DNA from: Phenylobacterium sp.
GTDB taxonomy: Bacteria > Pseudomonadota > Alphaproteobacteria > Caulobacterales > Caulobacteraceae
DNA length: 64,000 nt
Direction of reading: 5' to 3'
NCBI RefSeq assembly: GCF_022402485.1
Contig: NZ_JAKRSA010000020.1
Span: forward strand, 1 to 64,000
Shown: in pieces, positions 18,137 through 28,051 of the stretch
Layout of the letters: the number at the start of each line of letters is the position of its first letter
Numbering within the stretch: position 1 is the stretch's first letter
Made by a program: the position numbers and the translations under genes
The notes under the pieces: generated by a model
Databases searched by the model: none
The model's input: the letters and a program-made list of their open reading frames with translations, nothing else
Told to the model about the DNA's origin: nothing

Positions 18137-18469
18137 TCAGATGGAGAAGCTGACCCCGCAGCCGCAGCTGGATTTGGCATTGGGATTGCGGATCTTGAAC
18201 TCCGCGCCGACCAGTTCATCAACAAAGTCGATCTCGGACCCCTTGAGCATCACCATGGAGATTTCATCCACCAGGGCTGCCGCGCCGTCCCGCTCGATGC
18301 GCAGGTCATCGGGCTCGGCGGTGTCCACCAGGTCCAGCTGATACTGAAAGCCGGAACATCCACCGCCTTCCACGGCGACGCGCAGCATGATCGGCTTGCC
18401 CTGGGCCTGGCTGATGACCTTCAGTCGTTCAGCGGCCGAAGCGGAGAGGGTCAGATCGAGATTGGTCAT
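18137..18469 (-). CDS. erpA: Iron-sulfur cluster insertion protein ErpA
   Basis: A-type Fe-S carrier of 110 residues. The three conserved cysteines are present: one in [10 protein letters not shown] (near residue 39) and two in [11 protein letters not shown] at the C-terminus. It would receive a [4Fe-4S] or [2Fe-2S] cluster from the scaffold and deliver it to apo-enzymes. ErpA and IscA/SufA are hard to separate; the compact length and location next to xth and divergent from dgt match the erpA neighbourhood in related alphaproteobacteria. The 71-bp gap to dgt must carry both promoters. Confidence 0.92.
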   Translation of the reverse strand: MTNLDLTLSASAAERLKVISQAQGKPIMLRVAVEGGGCSGFQYQLDLVDTAEPDDLRIERDGAAALVDEISMVMLKGSEIDFVDELVGAEFKIRNPNAKSSCGCGVSFSI

Positions 18470-18540
18470 GGCCTGTTAAATCCACCTGTGGCCTGAACTA
18501 TATGAGGACTCAAGCGGCCTCGACCAAGGGGCTCGTCCGA

Positions 18541-19731
18541 ATGAAGGGTTCAATGGCCGCCTCCCTGCCTTTCCGCGTCGCCTATGCCGAAGATCCCACA
18601 GCCTCCCGGGGGCGCAAGGTCAATGAGGCTGAAAGCGCCACCCGCACCCCATTTGCCCGCGATCGGGACAGGATCATCCACTGCACCGCTTTTCGGCGGC
18701 TGAAGGAAAAGACCCAGGTCTTCGTGGCCCATGAGGGTGACCATTTCCGCACGCGCCTGACCCACTCCCTGGAGGTGGCGCAGATCGCCCGCTCCCTGGC
18801 GGTGGCCCTGGGACTTGACGCCGATCTCGCCGAGACCATCGCCCTGGCCCATGATCTGGGCCATCCGCCCTTCGGCCATGCCGGAGAGGACGAGCTTCAG
18901 GTGCTCATGGAGACCTATGGTGGGTTCGACCACAATGTTCAGACCTTCCGGGTCGTCACCCGGCTGGAGCGACGCTATCCGGGTTGGGATGGGCTCAACC
19001 TGACCTGGGAGACCCTGGAGGGGGTCATCAAGCACAACGGGCCGGTGGCCTCGAAGCTCGAGCGCCCGTCCTGGAGCGCCATCGCCGAGTTTGACGGGGA
19101 ATACGACCTGCGCCTGTCCACCTGGGCGTCGGCTGAGGCCCAGGTGGCCGCCCTGGCCGACGATATCGCCTACAACAATCATGATGTGGATGACGGGGTT
19201 CAGGCGGGCCTGTTCCATCTGAAGGAACTGCTGGATGTGCCGCTGATCGGCCCGATCCTCCATCAGGTCTACAAGGACTATCCGGGGCTCGACGCCGGCA
19301 TCATTCGCCTGGAGGCGGTGCGCCGGATGATCGGGGCCATGGTCGACGACGTCCTGGTGGAGACCCGCCGCCGGGCCCAGCTCAATGGGCTGGCGAGCCC
19401 GGAGGATGTCCGCATGATGTCCGGTGCCCTGGTGGCCTTCTCCCCGGACATGATCGAGGATCTGGCCCAACTGCGCGCCTTTCTGATGGAGCGGATGTAC
19501 CGCCACTGGCGGGTCAATCGGACCCGCAGTCAGGCCCGCCGCATTCTGGCCGAGATGTTTGGCCTGTTCATGCAGGAACCCGACGTCTTGCCCACCGAGT
19601 GGTTCGCCCGGGCCAAGGATCTCGGGGACGCGGGGCGGGCAAAGGTGGTCTGCGATTACATTGCCGGCATGACCGATCGCTACGCCATCGAGGAGCACCG
19701 TCGGCTATTCCACCTCGATGTCTGGAATTAG
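18541..19731 (+). CDS. Deoxyguanosinetriphosphate triphosphohydrolase-like protein
   Basis: HD-domain dNTP triphosphohydrolase of the Dgt/SAMHD1 type, about 396 residues. The metal-binding His and His-Asp are in [14 protein letters not shown] and [14 protein letters not shown] (near residues 75 and 110). [14 protein letters not shown] further on supplies the last metal ligand, and [11 protein letters not shown] is the nucleotide-binding N-terminal motif. It would trim excess dNTPs. The frame opens at 18502; ATG 18541 has AAGGGG at 18526-18531, and ATG 18553 with AAGGG four bases upstream is equally possible. Divergent from erpA. Confidence 0.9.
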   Translation: MKGSMAASLPFRVAYAEDPTASRGRKVNEAESATRTPFARDRDRIIHCTAFRRLKEKTQVFVAHEGDHFRTRLTHSLEVAQIARSLAVALGLDADLAETIALAHDLGHPPFGHAGEDELQVLMETYGGFDHNVQTFRVVTRLERRYPGWDGLNLTWETLEGVIKHNGPVASKLERPSWSAIAEFDGEYDLRLSTWASAEAQVAALADDIAYNNHDVDDGVQAGLFHLKELLDVPLIGPILHQVYKDYPGLDAGIIRLEAVRRMIGAMVDDVLVETRRRAQLNGLASPEDVRMMSGALVAFSPDMIEDLAQLRAFLMERMYRHWRVNRTRSQARRILAEMFGLFMQEPDVLPTEWFARAKDLGDAGRAKVVCDYIAGMTDRYAIEEHRRLFHLDVWN

Positions 19732-19742
19732 CCCGCAAGGGG

Positions 19743-19761
19743 GCCGCATGAATGATGCGGC
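19743..19761 (+). terminator. Hairpin after dgt
   Basis: Inverted repeat GCCGCAT / ATGCGGC with a 5-base loop, 12 bp past the dgt stop, followed by TTCGAT. It is a weak intrinsic terminator at best, since the T-tract is short. It would separate dgt from the SPOR-protein operon. Confidence 0.4.
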
Positions 19762-19834
19762 TTCGATAGACTGACGATCGGTCACGTCCGATTCGCGGCG
19801 GGGCCAAGCGACCCTTTCCCGCGGAGCCTGCGCG

Positions 19835-20605
19835 ATGTCCGATCATGATCGCGGTGCCTATACGCCCCCCACTGACGCGCCGTTGTCCTTTGACGCCCGC
19901 CAGCCTGTGCGCGGGTCGCGGCCTGCGCCGATGATGCTGGTGGTCAGCGCGGTCGTTCTGGTCGTCCTGGTTCTGGCCATTGTGCTGATCTATCGCTCTG
20001 GCTCCCGGGGGGCTGATGAGGCACCTCAGACGGTCGGAGTCCCGGTTGGAGAAATGAAGACGGCGCCTACGGAAGCCGACCAGCCCGTCGATCCCGCCAC
20101 AGGCCTGCAGATCTACCGCTCGGAAGATGGAACCGCGCTTCCGGCGGAGCCCAATTTTGTCCCGCCGCCCGAGGAGCCGCAGCTTCGGCCGACCGCCCCT
20201 GTGGTCGCCCAACCGATCACACCGCCACAGCCGGTGCCGTTGGCCAAGGCACCGCCCGCCACGCCGCCCCCTGCACCTGCGCCCAAAGCCCCAGCACCCA
20301 AACCCCCTCCGGCCCAGGCCCCTGCGGCCAAGGCTGCTGCATCAGCGCCGGCCGCCGTGGCCACGGGCGCGGCCATGGTGCAGGTGGGGGCCTTCTCCTC
20401 CGAGGCCCTGGCCGATGCCGGTTGGGCCGACGCCATGCGCGCCCTACCGGACTCCGCAGCCGGCAAAGGCAAGCGGGTTGAGCCAGTGGAGAGCAATGGC
20501 AAGACCCTCTATCGCGGCTATGTCACGGGCTTTGCCTCCCGGGCGGAGGCCAGCGCCTATTGTGACCGCCTCAAGGCCGCCGGCCGCAGCTGTTTCGTCC
20601 GATGA
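19835..20605 (+). CDS. SPOR domain protein (FtsN-like topology)
   Basis: Bitopic inner-membrane protein of 256 residues: short cytoplasmic N-terminus, one transmembrane helix at about residues 29-52 (MMLVVSAVVLVVLVLAIVLIY), a long Pro/Ala-rich periplasmic linker, and a C-terminal SPOR domain (about residues 180-256: AMVQVGAFSSEALADAGWAD ... YRGYVTGFASRAEASAYCDRLKAAG). SPOR domains bind denuded septal peptidoglycan glycan. Together with the adjacent nagZ and the scpAB genes this suggests a role at the division septum. It overlaps nagZ by 4 bp. Confidence 0.9.
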   Translation: MSDHDRGAYTPPTDAPLSFDARQPVRGSRPAPMMLVVSAVVLVVLVLAIVLIYRSGSRGADEAPQTVGVPVGEMKTAPTEADQPVDPATGLQIYRSEDGTALPAEPNFVPPPEEPQLRPTAPVVAQPITPPQPVPLAKAPPATPPPAPAPKAPAPKPPPAQAPAAKAAASAPAAVATGAAMVQVGAFSSEALADAGWADAMRALPDSAAGKGKRVEPVESNGKTLYRGYVTGFASRAEASAYCDRLKAAGRSCFVR

Positions 20606-21615
20606 GCCAGCGCGCCTGCATCTTCGGTTGCGCGGGCCCGGAGTTGAGCCGGGAGGAAGCGGCCTTCTTCGCCGATGTGAAGCCCTGGGGCTTCATCCTC
20701 TTTAAGCGCAACATTGAGAACCCCCAGCAGGTCAAGCGCCTGGTGGCGGCCCTGCGCGCCACGGTCGACCGTGATGACGCCCCGGTGCTGATCGATCAGG
20801 AGGGCGGCCGGGTCCAGCGCCTGGGACCGCCCCACTGGCCGGTGTATCCGCCGGGCCGCGCCTATGGTGCCCTGGCCGGCAACGATCCCCTGCTCCGCCG
20901 CGAGATCACCCGGCTTGGCGCCCGGTTGATGGCCCACGATCTGGCTGAGCTGGGCATCAATGCCGACTGCGTCCCCGTGCTCGACGTGCCCCAGGCCGGC
21001 GCCCACGATGTGATCGGCGACCGGGCCTATGGGGATACCGCCGAAGAGGTGGCCCTGCTGGGCCGGGCCGCCGCCGAGGGTCTGATCGCCGGCGGCGTGC
21101 TGCCGATCATCAAACATATCCCCGGCCATGGCCGCTCCATGGCCGACAGCCACCTGGACCTACCGGTGGTCGACGCTGCCCTGGAGGATCTGGAAATCGT
21201 CGACTTCGCCCCCTTCCGGGTGCTGTCGGACATGCCCATGGCGATGACCGCTCACGTGGTCTATTCGGCCATCGACCCCAAGCGCCCGGCGACCACGTCC
21301 CGCAAGGCGATCAAGCACGTGATCCGCGAGTCCATCGGCTTCCAGGGCCTTTTGATGAGTGATGACCTGTCGATGAAGGCCCTGTCCGGTGACTTCAAGG
21401 CCCGCACCCGGGACTCCCTGGCGGCGGGCTGTGACGTGGTTCTCCACTGCAATGGCGACATGGCTGAGATGATCCCCATCGCCGAGGCCAGCGGCAAGCT
21501 GTCGGGCAAGGCCCGCCGCAGAGCCGAAGCGGCCCTGGCCCGGCTGGCCAAGCGGCCCGAACCTCTTGACCTCGCCGAGGCCCGGGCCCGCTTCGAGGCG
21601 GCCTTCTCCGGCTGA
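20602..21615 (+). CDS. nagZ: Beta-N-acetylhexosaminidase NagZ
   Basis: Cytoplasmic glycoside hydrolase family 3 enzyme (337 aa) that removes GlcNAc from anhydromuropeptides in cell-wall recycling. Family features are KPWGFILFKRNIENP, LIDQEGGRVQRLGPPHW near residue 65 (substrate-binding), KHIPGHGRSMADSH with the flexible catalytic His-Asp dyad (near residue 175), and LLMSDDLSMKALSG with the catalytic nucleophile Asp (near residue 252). It overlaps the SPOR gene and scpA (TGATG), so it is translationally coupled on both sides. Confidence 0.95.
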   Translation: MSQRACIFGCAGPELSREEAAFFADVKPWGFILFKRNIENPQQVKRLVAALRATVDRDDAPVLIDQEGGRVQRLGPPHWPVYPPGRAYGALAGNDPLLRREITRLGARLMAHDLAELGINADCVPVLDVPQAGAHDVIGDRAYGDTAEEVALLGRAAAEGLIAGGVLPIIKHIPGHGRSMADSHLDLPVVDAALEDLEIVDFAPFRVLSDMPMAMTAHVVYSAIDPKRPATTSRKAIKHVIRESIGFQGLLMSDDLSMKALSGDFKARTRDSLAAGCDVVLHCNGDMAEMIPIAEASGKLSGKARRRAEAALARLAKRPEPLDLAEARARFEAAFSG

Positions 21616-22430
21616 TGAGCAGCACCGGTTTCCAGCCCCATCTCGATTTCGAGGCTGCGGCCACCGCAGCCGAGGACGGGGAGGCGCTGATCATTGATGT
21701 GGAGGGCTATGAGGGGCCGCTGCACGTCCTGCTGGCCCTGGCGCGAACCCAGAAGGTGGATCTTCTCAAGCTGTCGGTCCTAAAGCTGGCTGAGCAGTAT
21801 CTGGCCTTCGTTCATCAGGCGCGGCGACAGCGCTTCTCCCTGGCGGCGGACTATCTCGTCATGGCCGCCTGGCTGACCTATCTGAAGTCTCGGCTGCTGC
21901 TGCCCAAGCCTGAACGGCCCCAGGCTGAAGAGGCACCGGCTGAAGAGATGGCGGCGCAACTCGCCTTTCGGCTGGCCAAGCTGGACGCCATGCGTCAGGC
22001 GGCAGAAGTCCTGAAAGACCGGCCTCAACTAGGCCGTGACGTGTTTGGCCGTGGCGACCCCCAGGCCATTCGGATTATTCCCTCCATGCGGATCGAGGGG
22101 GATCTCTACAGCTTGATGGACGCCTATCTGGATCAGCGCCGGCGGGACGATAGCCGCCGCTACACCCCGCGCCCCCCCAGGGCCTACCCCCTGGAGGCCG
22201 CCCGCGAGCGTCTGCGGGGGCTGTTACCCGGGTTAGAACGCTGGACTCCCCTGGCGGGGGTTGCCCCGGTTCGGGCCGGCCCTGGCGAAGGGCCATCCCG
22301 GGCGTCCTATCTGGCCTCCACGCTTTCGGCGAGCCTGGAACTGGTGCGAGAAGGCAGCCTGGAGGCCCGCCAGCTGGAAGCCTTCGCCGATCTCTATCTG
22401 CGCGCGCGCCAGGGGGCGACGGCCCCATGA
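21615..22430 (+). CDS. scpA: Segregation and condensation protein A
   Basis: Kleisin subunit (271 aa) of the SMC-ScpAB condensin that organises and segregates the chromosome. The N-terminal kleisin signature is IIDVEGYEGPLHVLLALARTQKVDLLKL near residue 20, followed by helices with YLVMAAWLTYLKSRLLLPKP. The C-terminal winged-helix that closes on the SMC head is less conserved (YLASTLSASLELVREGSLEARQLEAF). Its start overlaps nagZ and its end overlaps scpB by 4 bp. The smc gene is not in the window. Confidence 0.93.
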   Translation: MSSTGFQPHLDFEAAATAAEDGEALIIDVEGYEGPLHVLLALARTQKVDLLKLSVLKLAEQYLAFVHQARRQRFSLAADYLVMAAWLTYLKSRLLLPKPERPQAEEAPAEEMAAQLAFRLAKLDAMRQAAEVLKDRPQLGRDVFGRGDPQAIRIIPSMRIEGDLYSLMDAYLDQRRRDDSRRYTPRPPRAYPLEAARERLRGLLPGLERWTPLAGVAPVRAGPGEGPSRASYLASTLSASLELVREGSLEARQLEAFADLYLRARQGATAP

Positions 22431-23095
22431 ACGCTTCAGCCGACAATCTAGCGGTGGAACGGGCCCTTGAGGCCCTGCTGTTCGCCGCCGCTGGACCCTT
22501 GAGTGCAGCGGAACTCGCCGCGCGCCTGCCAGCCGAGGCCGATGTGGGCGCTGCCCTGATGGCCCTGAAAGCCCGCTATGTTGGGCGGGGCGTCGAGCTG
22601 GCCTGCGTCGCCGAACGCTGGCGGTTTCAAACAGCCGAAGACCTGGCCCATCTGATGACCGAGGAACGGGAGGAGCCCCGACGCCTGTCTCGCGCCGCCC
22701 AGGAAACCCTGGCCATCATCGCCTACCATCAACCGGTGACCCGCGCCGAGATCGAGGCCGTGCGGGGGGTCCAGGCCAGCAAGGGCACCCTGGATGTCCT
22801 GCTGGAGCTGGGTCTGGTCCGCATGCGCGGACGTCGTCGCTCGCCGGGCCGACCGGTGACCTATGGCACCACGGAGGCTTTTCTGGAGCACTATGGACTG
22901 GCCAGTCTGGCTGATCTGCCTGGCATGGCCGAGATGAAGGCGGCAGGTTTGCTCAGCCTGGATCTGCCGGCAGATTTCTCTGTGCCCGATCCCACGGCGG
23001 TCCGGGACGACGAAGACCCGCTGGATTTCACCGGCGAAGCCCCAGAATTCCACACCGATTTCCTCGGTCAGGACGACGCAGGGTCGCGTCCCTGA
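22427..23095 (+). CDS. scpB: Segregation and condensation protein B
   Basis: Partner of ScpA (222 aa) with two winged-helix domains. The first has ALEALLFAAAGPLSAAELAARL at the N-terminus. The second contains LSRAAQETLAIIAYHQPVTRAEIEAVRGVQASKGTLDVLLELGLVRMRGRR, the strongest family block. An acidic C-terminal tail follows. Overlap with scpA gives coupled production of the two subunits. A promoter for the tat genes follows in the 134-bp gap. Confidence 0.93.
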   Translation: MNASADNLAVERALEALLFAAAGPLSAAELAARLPAEADVGAALMALKARYVGRGVELACVAERWRFQTAEDLAHLMTEEREEPRRLSRAAQETLAIIAYHQPVTRAEIEAVRGVQASKGTLDVLLELGLVRMRGRRRSPGRPVTYGTTEAFLEHYGLASLADLPGMAEMKAAGLLSLDLPADFSVPDPTAVRDDEDPLDFTGEAPEFHTDFLGQDDAGSRP

Positions 23096-23136
23096 CGGGA
23101 AATTGAGCCCTTGGCTCGAAAACCCTCGCCCTCACC

Positions 23137-23166
23137 TTGGCGCATTGAGGCCTTACTCGTTATAAT
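23137..23166 (+). promoter_or_regulatory. Promoter candidate for tatABC
   Basis: A perfect TATAAT at 23161-23166 is preceded by TTGGCG at 23137-23142 with an 18-bp spacer. In this GC-rich background a full TATAAT in an intergenic gap is conspicuous. Predicted start of transcription is about 23173, placing the 23182-23202 hairpin at the very 5' end of the leader. Confidence 0.55.
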
Positions 23167-23181
23167 GTTTTGAAATTGAGG

Positions 23182-23202
23182 GCTGGCGACGCGGTCGCCA
23201 GC
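23182..23202 (+). other. Perfect hairpin in the tatA leader
   Basis: GCTGGCGAC and GTCGCCAGC form a 9-bp perfect stem around a GCG loop, between the TATAAT element and the AGGAG ribosome site (23217-23221) of tatA. No T-tract follows, so it is more likely a transcript-stabilising or regulatory structure, or a protein-binding palindrome, than a terminator. Confidence 0.5.
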
Positions 23203-23229
23203 AGCCGCTCATCACAGGAGTTTCGCCTT

Positions 23230-23442
23230 ATGGGCACGTTCTCGATCTGGCATTGGCTGATCGTCCTCGTCGTCTTCGCCCTGCTGTTTGGCGGTCGGGG
23301 CAAGATTTCGTCGGTCATGGGCGACGCCGCCAAGGGCATCCGGGCCTTCCGTGACGGCCTCAAGACTGAAGACGCCCCGGAGACCAAGCCCGAGGTGGTC
23401 AAGACCATCCCTGAGCGGGAAAAGGACGAAGTCCGTAACTGA
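23230..23442 (+). CDS. tatA: Sec-independent protein translocase subunit TatA
   Basis: Small (70 aa) pore-forming component of the twin-arginine translocase. An N-terminal transmembrane helix begins [22 protein letters not shown], followed by the hinge and an amphipathic helix ([20 protein letters not shown], with the conserved F-R-x-G-L), then a charged tail. The frame continues upstream to 23170, but AGGAG at 23217-23221 and the family N-terminus fix the start at 23230. First gene of tatA-tatB-tatC. Confidence 0.95.
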   Translation: MGTFSIWHWLIVLVVFALLFGGRGKISSVMGDAAKGIRAFRDGLKTEDAPETKPEVVKTIPEREKDEVRN

Positions 23443-23562
23443 TCGCGCCCCGGGGCCGGCGTCGCCGCCCCGACCCACGTGCTCTAGATTCCAGGGTGCG
23501 GGGCGGATCTGACCCTCGGACCGCTCTCACCTTCGCCCCATGCGTTCTAGGCCATAACCGTC

Positions 23563-24120
23563 ATGCTTCCCGATATCGGCGCAGGAGAGCTCCTGCTCAT
23601 CGCCATTGTCGCCCTGGTGGTGGTGGGGCCCAAGGACCTGCCGATGCTGTTGCGTCGGCTGGGCCAGTTCACGGCGCGCCTGCGGGGCATGGCGGCAGAG
23701 TTCCGCGCCAGCTTCGATGAAATGGGCCGACAGTCAGAGTTGGATGACCTGCGCAAGGAGGTCGAGGCCCTGCGCAGCGGCCGGCTTCTGGATGACGAGA
23801 TGGGGCGTACCGACGCCCAGGCTGTGATGCGCGAGATCGAAACCGGTCTGTCCCAGCGGGACATCCAGCTGCATCCGTCCATGTCGAACCCCTATGCTGG
23901 CAGCCAGTCCTTGGCCGAGCCTGATCCTGGGCCTCAGATGACGCCGCAGGTTAAGGCAGAGCCTGTCGCTGCCGTCGCGGCGGCGAAGGCACCCCGGGCC
24001 AAGGCCGCCCCCAAGGCGGCGGGTACGACCCAGTCCCCAGCACCTCGCCCCCGGGCCAGCCGCGCCAAGACTGCAAGCGCCAAGTCCGCAAGCGCAAAGT
24101 CCGCGGGAGATAAGGCGTGA
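23563..24120 (+). CDS. tatB: Sec-independent protein translocase subunit TatB
   Basis: TatB (185 aa) forms the signal-peptide receptor with TatC. The N-terminus MLPDIGAGELLLIAIVALVVVGPKDLP has the family Glu in the helix and the GPK-x-LP hinge. The amphipathic helix LLRRLGQFTARLRGMAAEFRASFDEM follows, then a long charged region and a low-complexity Ala/Lys/Pro tail with repeated AKSAS units. The tail is longer than in E. coli TatB and probably disordered. It overlaps tatC by 4 bp. Confidence 0.93.
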   Translation: MLPDIGAGELLLIAIVALVVVGPKDLPMLLRRLGQFTARLRGMAAEFRASFDEMGRQSELDDLRKEVEALRSGRLLDDEMGRTDAQAVMREIETGLSQRDIQLHPSMSNPYAGSQSLAEPDPGPQMTPQVKAEPVAAVAAAKAPRAKAAPKAAGTTQSPAPRPRASRAKTASAKSASAKSAGDKA

Positions 24121-25016
24121 GCCCCGTTGAGGATGACGACGACCGGGAGATCGAGTCCTCCCGGGCACCGCTGCTCGAGCATCTGGTGGAGCTGCGGAAG
24201 CGGCTGGTGATCTGTATCGTCGGTTTTGCGGCGGGCTTTGTCCTGTGCTTTGCCTTTTCCGAGCCGATCTACATCTTTCTGCTGCATCCCTTCGAGGTGG
24301 CTGCCCAGCTGATGGCCGCGGAAAACGCCGGCGGCGGGCATGGCCCCTTTTCCATGATGTCGGCCATGGCCGGGCTGACCGACGTTCCTGAGGGGGGAGA
24401 GGGCCTGCGACTGGTCTTCACCGCCCCCCTGGAATTCTTCTTCACCAAGCTGAAGCTGGCGGCCTTCGGGGCGGTGATCGTCGCCTTCCCGATTCTGGCC
24501 TGGCAGGTCTATGCCTTTGTGGCGCCGGGGCTCTACAAGCGCGAGCGACGGGCGTTCCTGCCGTTTCTGGCGGCCGCGCCCGGGCTGTTCCTGTTGGGGG
24601 CGGCGCTGGTCTATTACATGATCCTGCCGTTCGTCCTGTGGTTCTCCCTGTCGCAGCAGATTGTCGGCGATGCCGCGGTGACCGTGGAGTTGCTGCCCAA
24701 GGTCTCGGACTATCTGACCCTGGTGACCACCCTGCTGCTGGCCTTTGGTCTGTGCTTCCAGCTGCCGGTGGTTCTGACCCTGCTGGCCCTGACCGGGATC
24801 GTGAATGCTGAGATGCTGCGTACTGGGCGGCGCTATGCGATTCTTGGCGTGTTCATCGTCGCGGCCATCGTCACGCCGCCCGATCCGATCAGCCAGCTGT
24901 CCTTGGCCATCCCGATCATCCTGCTCTACGAAATCTCCATCTGGTGCGTACGCCTGATTGAGCGTCGGCGGCTGCGGGATGATGAAGCTCAGGGCAAGGA
25001 CGTAATCGCGATCTAG
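24117..25016 (+). CDS. tatC: Sec-independent protein translocase subunit TatC
   Basis: Polytopic core subunit (299 aa, six transmembrane helices) that recognises twin-arginine signal peptides. The cytoplasmic N-terminus has LLEHLVELRKRL, the conserved signal-binding region with its essential Glu. FTAPLEFFFTKLKLAAFGA lies near residue 100, and FAFGLCFQLPVVLTLL-like helices follow. The first periplasmic loop carries an extra Gly/Met-rich stretch of about 30 residues (near residues 62-95) relative to E. coli TatC. The GTG start overlaps tatB. Confidence 0.95.
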   Translation: MSPVEDDDDREIESSRAPLLEHLVELRKRLVICIVGFAAGFVLCFAFSEPIYIFLLHPFEVAAQLMAAENAGGGHGPFSMMSAMAGLTDVPEGGEGLRLVFTAPLEFFFTKLKLAAFGAVIVAFPILAWQVYAFVAPGLYKRERRAFLPFLAAAPGLFLLGAALVYYMILPFVLWFSLSQQIVGDAAVTVELLPKVSDYLTLVTTLLLAFGLCFQLPVVLTLLALTGIVNAEMLRTGRRYAILGVFIVAAIVTPPDPISQLSLAIPIILLYEISIWCVRLIERRRLRDDEAQGKDVIAI

Positions 25017-27286
<2,270 letters not shown>

Positions 27287-27287
27287 G

Positions 27288-27947
27288 ATGGCGCAGGATC
27301 CCGAGGACAGCCCGGAAACCCGACTGGCGAGGCTGGTGCTCGCCCTGCGCTCCCAAGGGGTCAGTGATCCCAAGGTGCTGAGAGCACTGGAGTCGACCCC
27401 TCGGCAGCTGTTTACCCCCGACCTCTTTCAGGAGCGGGCTTTCGAAGACTCCGCCCTGCCCATTGCCTGCGGCCAGACGATCAGCCAACCCTTCATTGTC
27501 GGCCTGATGACCCAGGCCCTGAAGATCGAAGCCCGCGCTCGGGTTCTGGAGATCGGCACCGGCTCGGGCTACCAGACCACGATCCTCTCTCGCATGGCCC
27601 GGCTGGTCTATACGGTGGAGCGCTACCGGACCTTGCTGGCCGAGGCCGAAGCAAGGTTCAAGGCGCTCGGCCTGACCAATGTCATCACCCGCTTTGGCGA
27701 TGGGGGCCTGGGCTGGCCAGAACAGGCTCCGTTTGACCGCATTATGGTCACAGCTGCCGCGTCAGATGAGCCCCGGGCCCTTTTGGCCCAGCTGAAGCCC
27801 CATGGGATCCTGGTGGCCCCGGTGGGTCGCGGCCCCGTCCAGATCCTGAGGCGCTACTGCGGAGACGGAAAGGGTGGGTTCGACGTGGAGGATCTAGGCG
27901 AGGTTCGCTTTGTTCCGCTCCTCGACGGCGTTGCCCGGGAACTCTGA
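27288..27947 (+). CDS. pcm: Protein-L-isoaspartate O-methyltransferase
   Basis: SAM-dependent repair methyltransferase (219 aa) for isomerised Asp/Asn residues. The SAM-binding motif I is VLEIGTGSGYQTTIL near residue 84. PFDRIMVTAAASDEP near residue 150 and LVAPVGRG follow. The N-terminal helix with ALESTPRQLFTP (usually R-x-x-F) and the LPIACGQTISQP substrate loop are typical. The frame starts upstream within surE, but the ATG one base past the surE stop fits the family N-terminus. Confidence 0.94.
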   Translation: MAQDPEDSPETRLARLVLALRSQGVSDPKVLRALESTPRQLFTPDLFQERAFEDSALPIACGQTISQPFIVGLMTQALKIEARARVLEIGTGSGYQTTILSRMARLVYTVERYRTLLAEAEARFKALGLTNVITRFGDGGLGWPEQAPFDRIMVTAAASDEPRALLAQLKPHGILVAPVGRGPVQILRRYCGDGKGGFDVEDLGEVRFVPLLDGVAREL

Positions 27948-27992
27948 CGGACGTCGCTTTGCGCTAAAGATGGGAAGGCTTGGGCGTCGGCC

Positions 27993-28008
27993 TTAACCCA
28001 CCATTAAC
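27993..28008. promoter_or_regulatory. CtrA-type box (TTAA-N7-TTAAC) before the NlpD-like gene
   Basis: TTAA at 27993-27996 and TTAAC at 28004-28008 with exactly 7 bp between, identical to the Caulobacter CtrA consensus. It lies in the 104-bp gap between pcm and the LysM/M23 lipoprotein, 43 bp before the start codon. This predicts cell-cycle control of that gene in addition to any read-through from pcm. Confidence 0.65.
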
Positions 28009-28051
28009 CCTGATGCCCCGACTGAGTCAGAACCTGTCCCATGGAGCGGCC

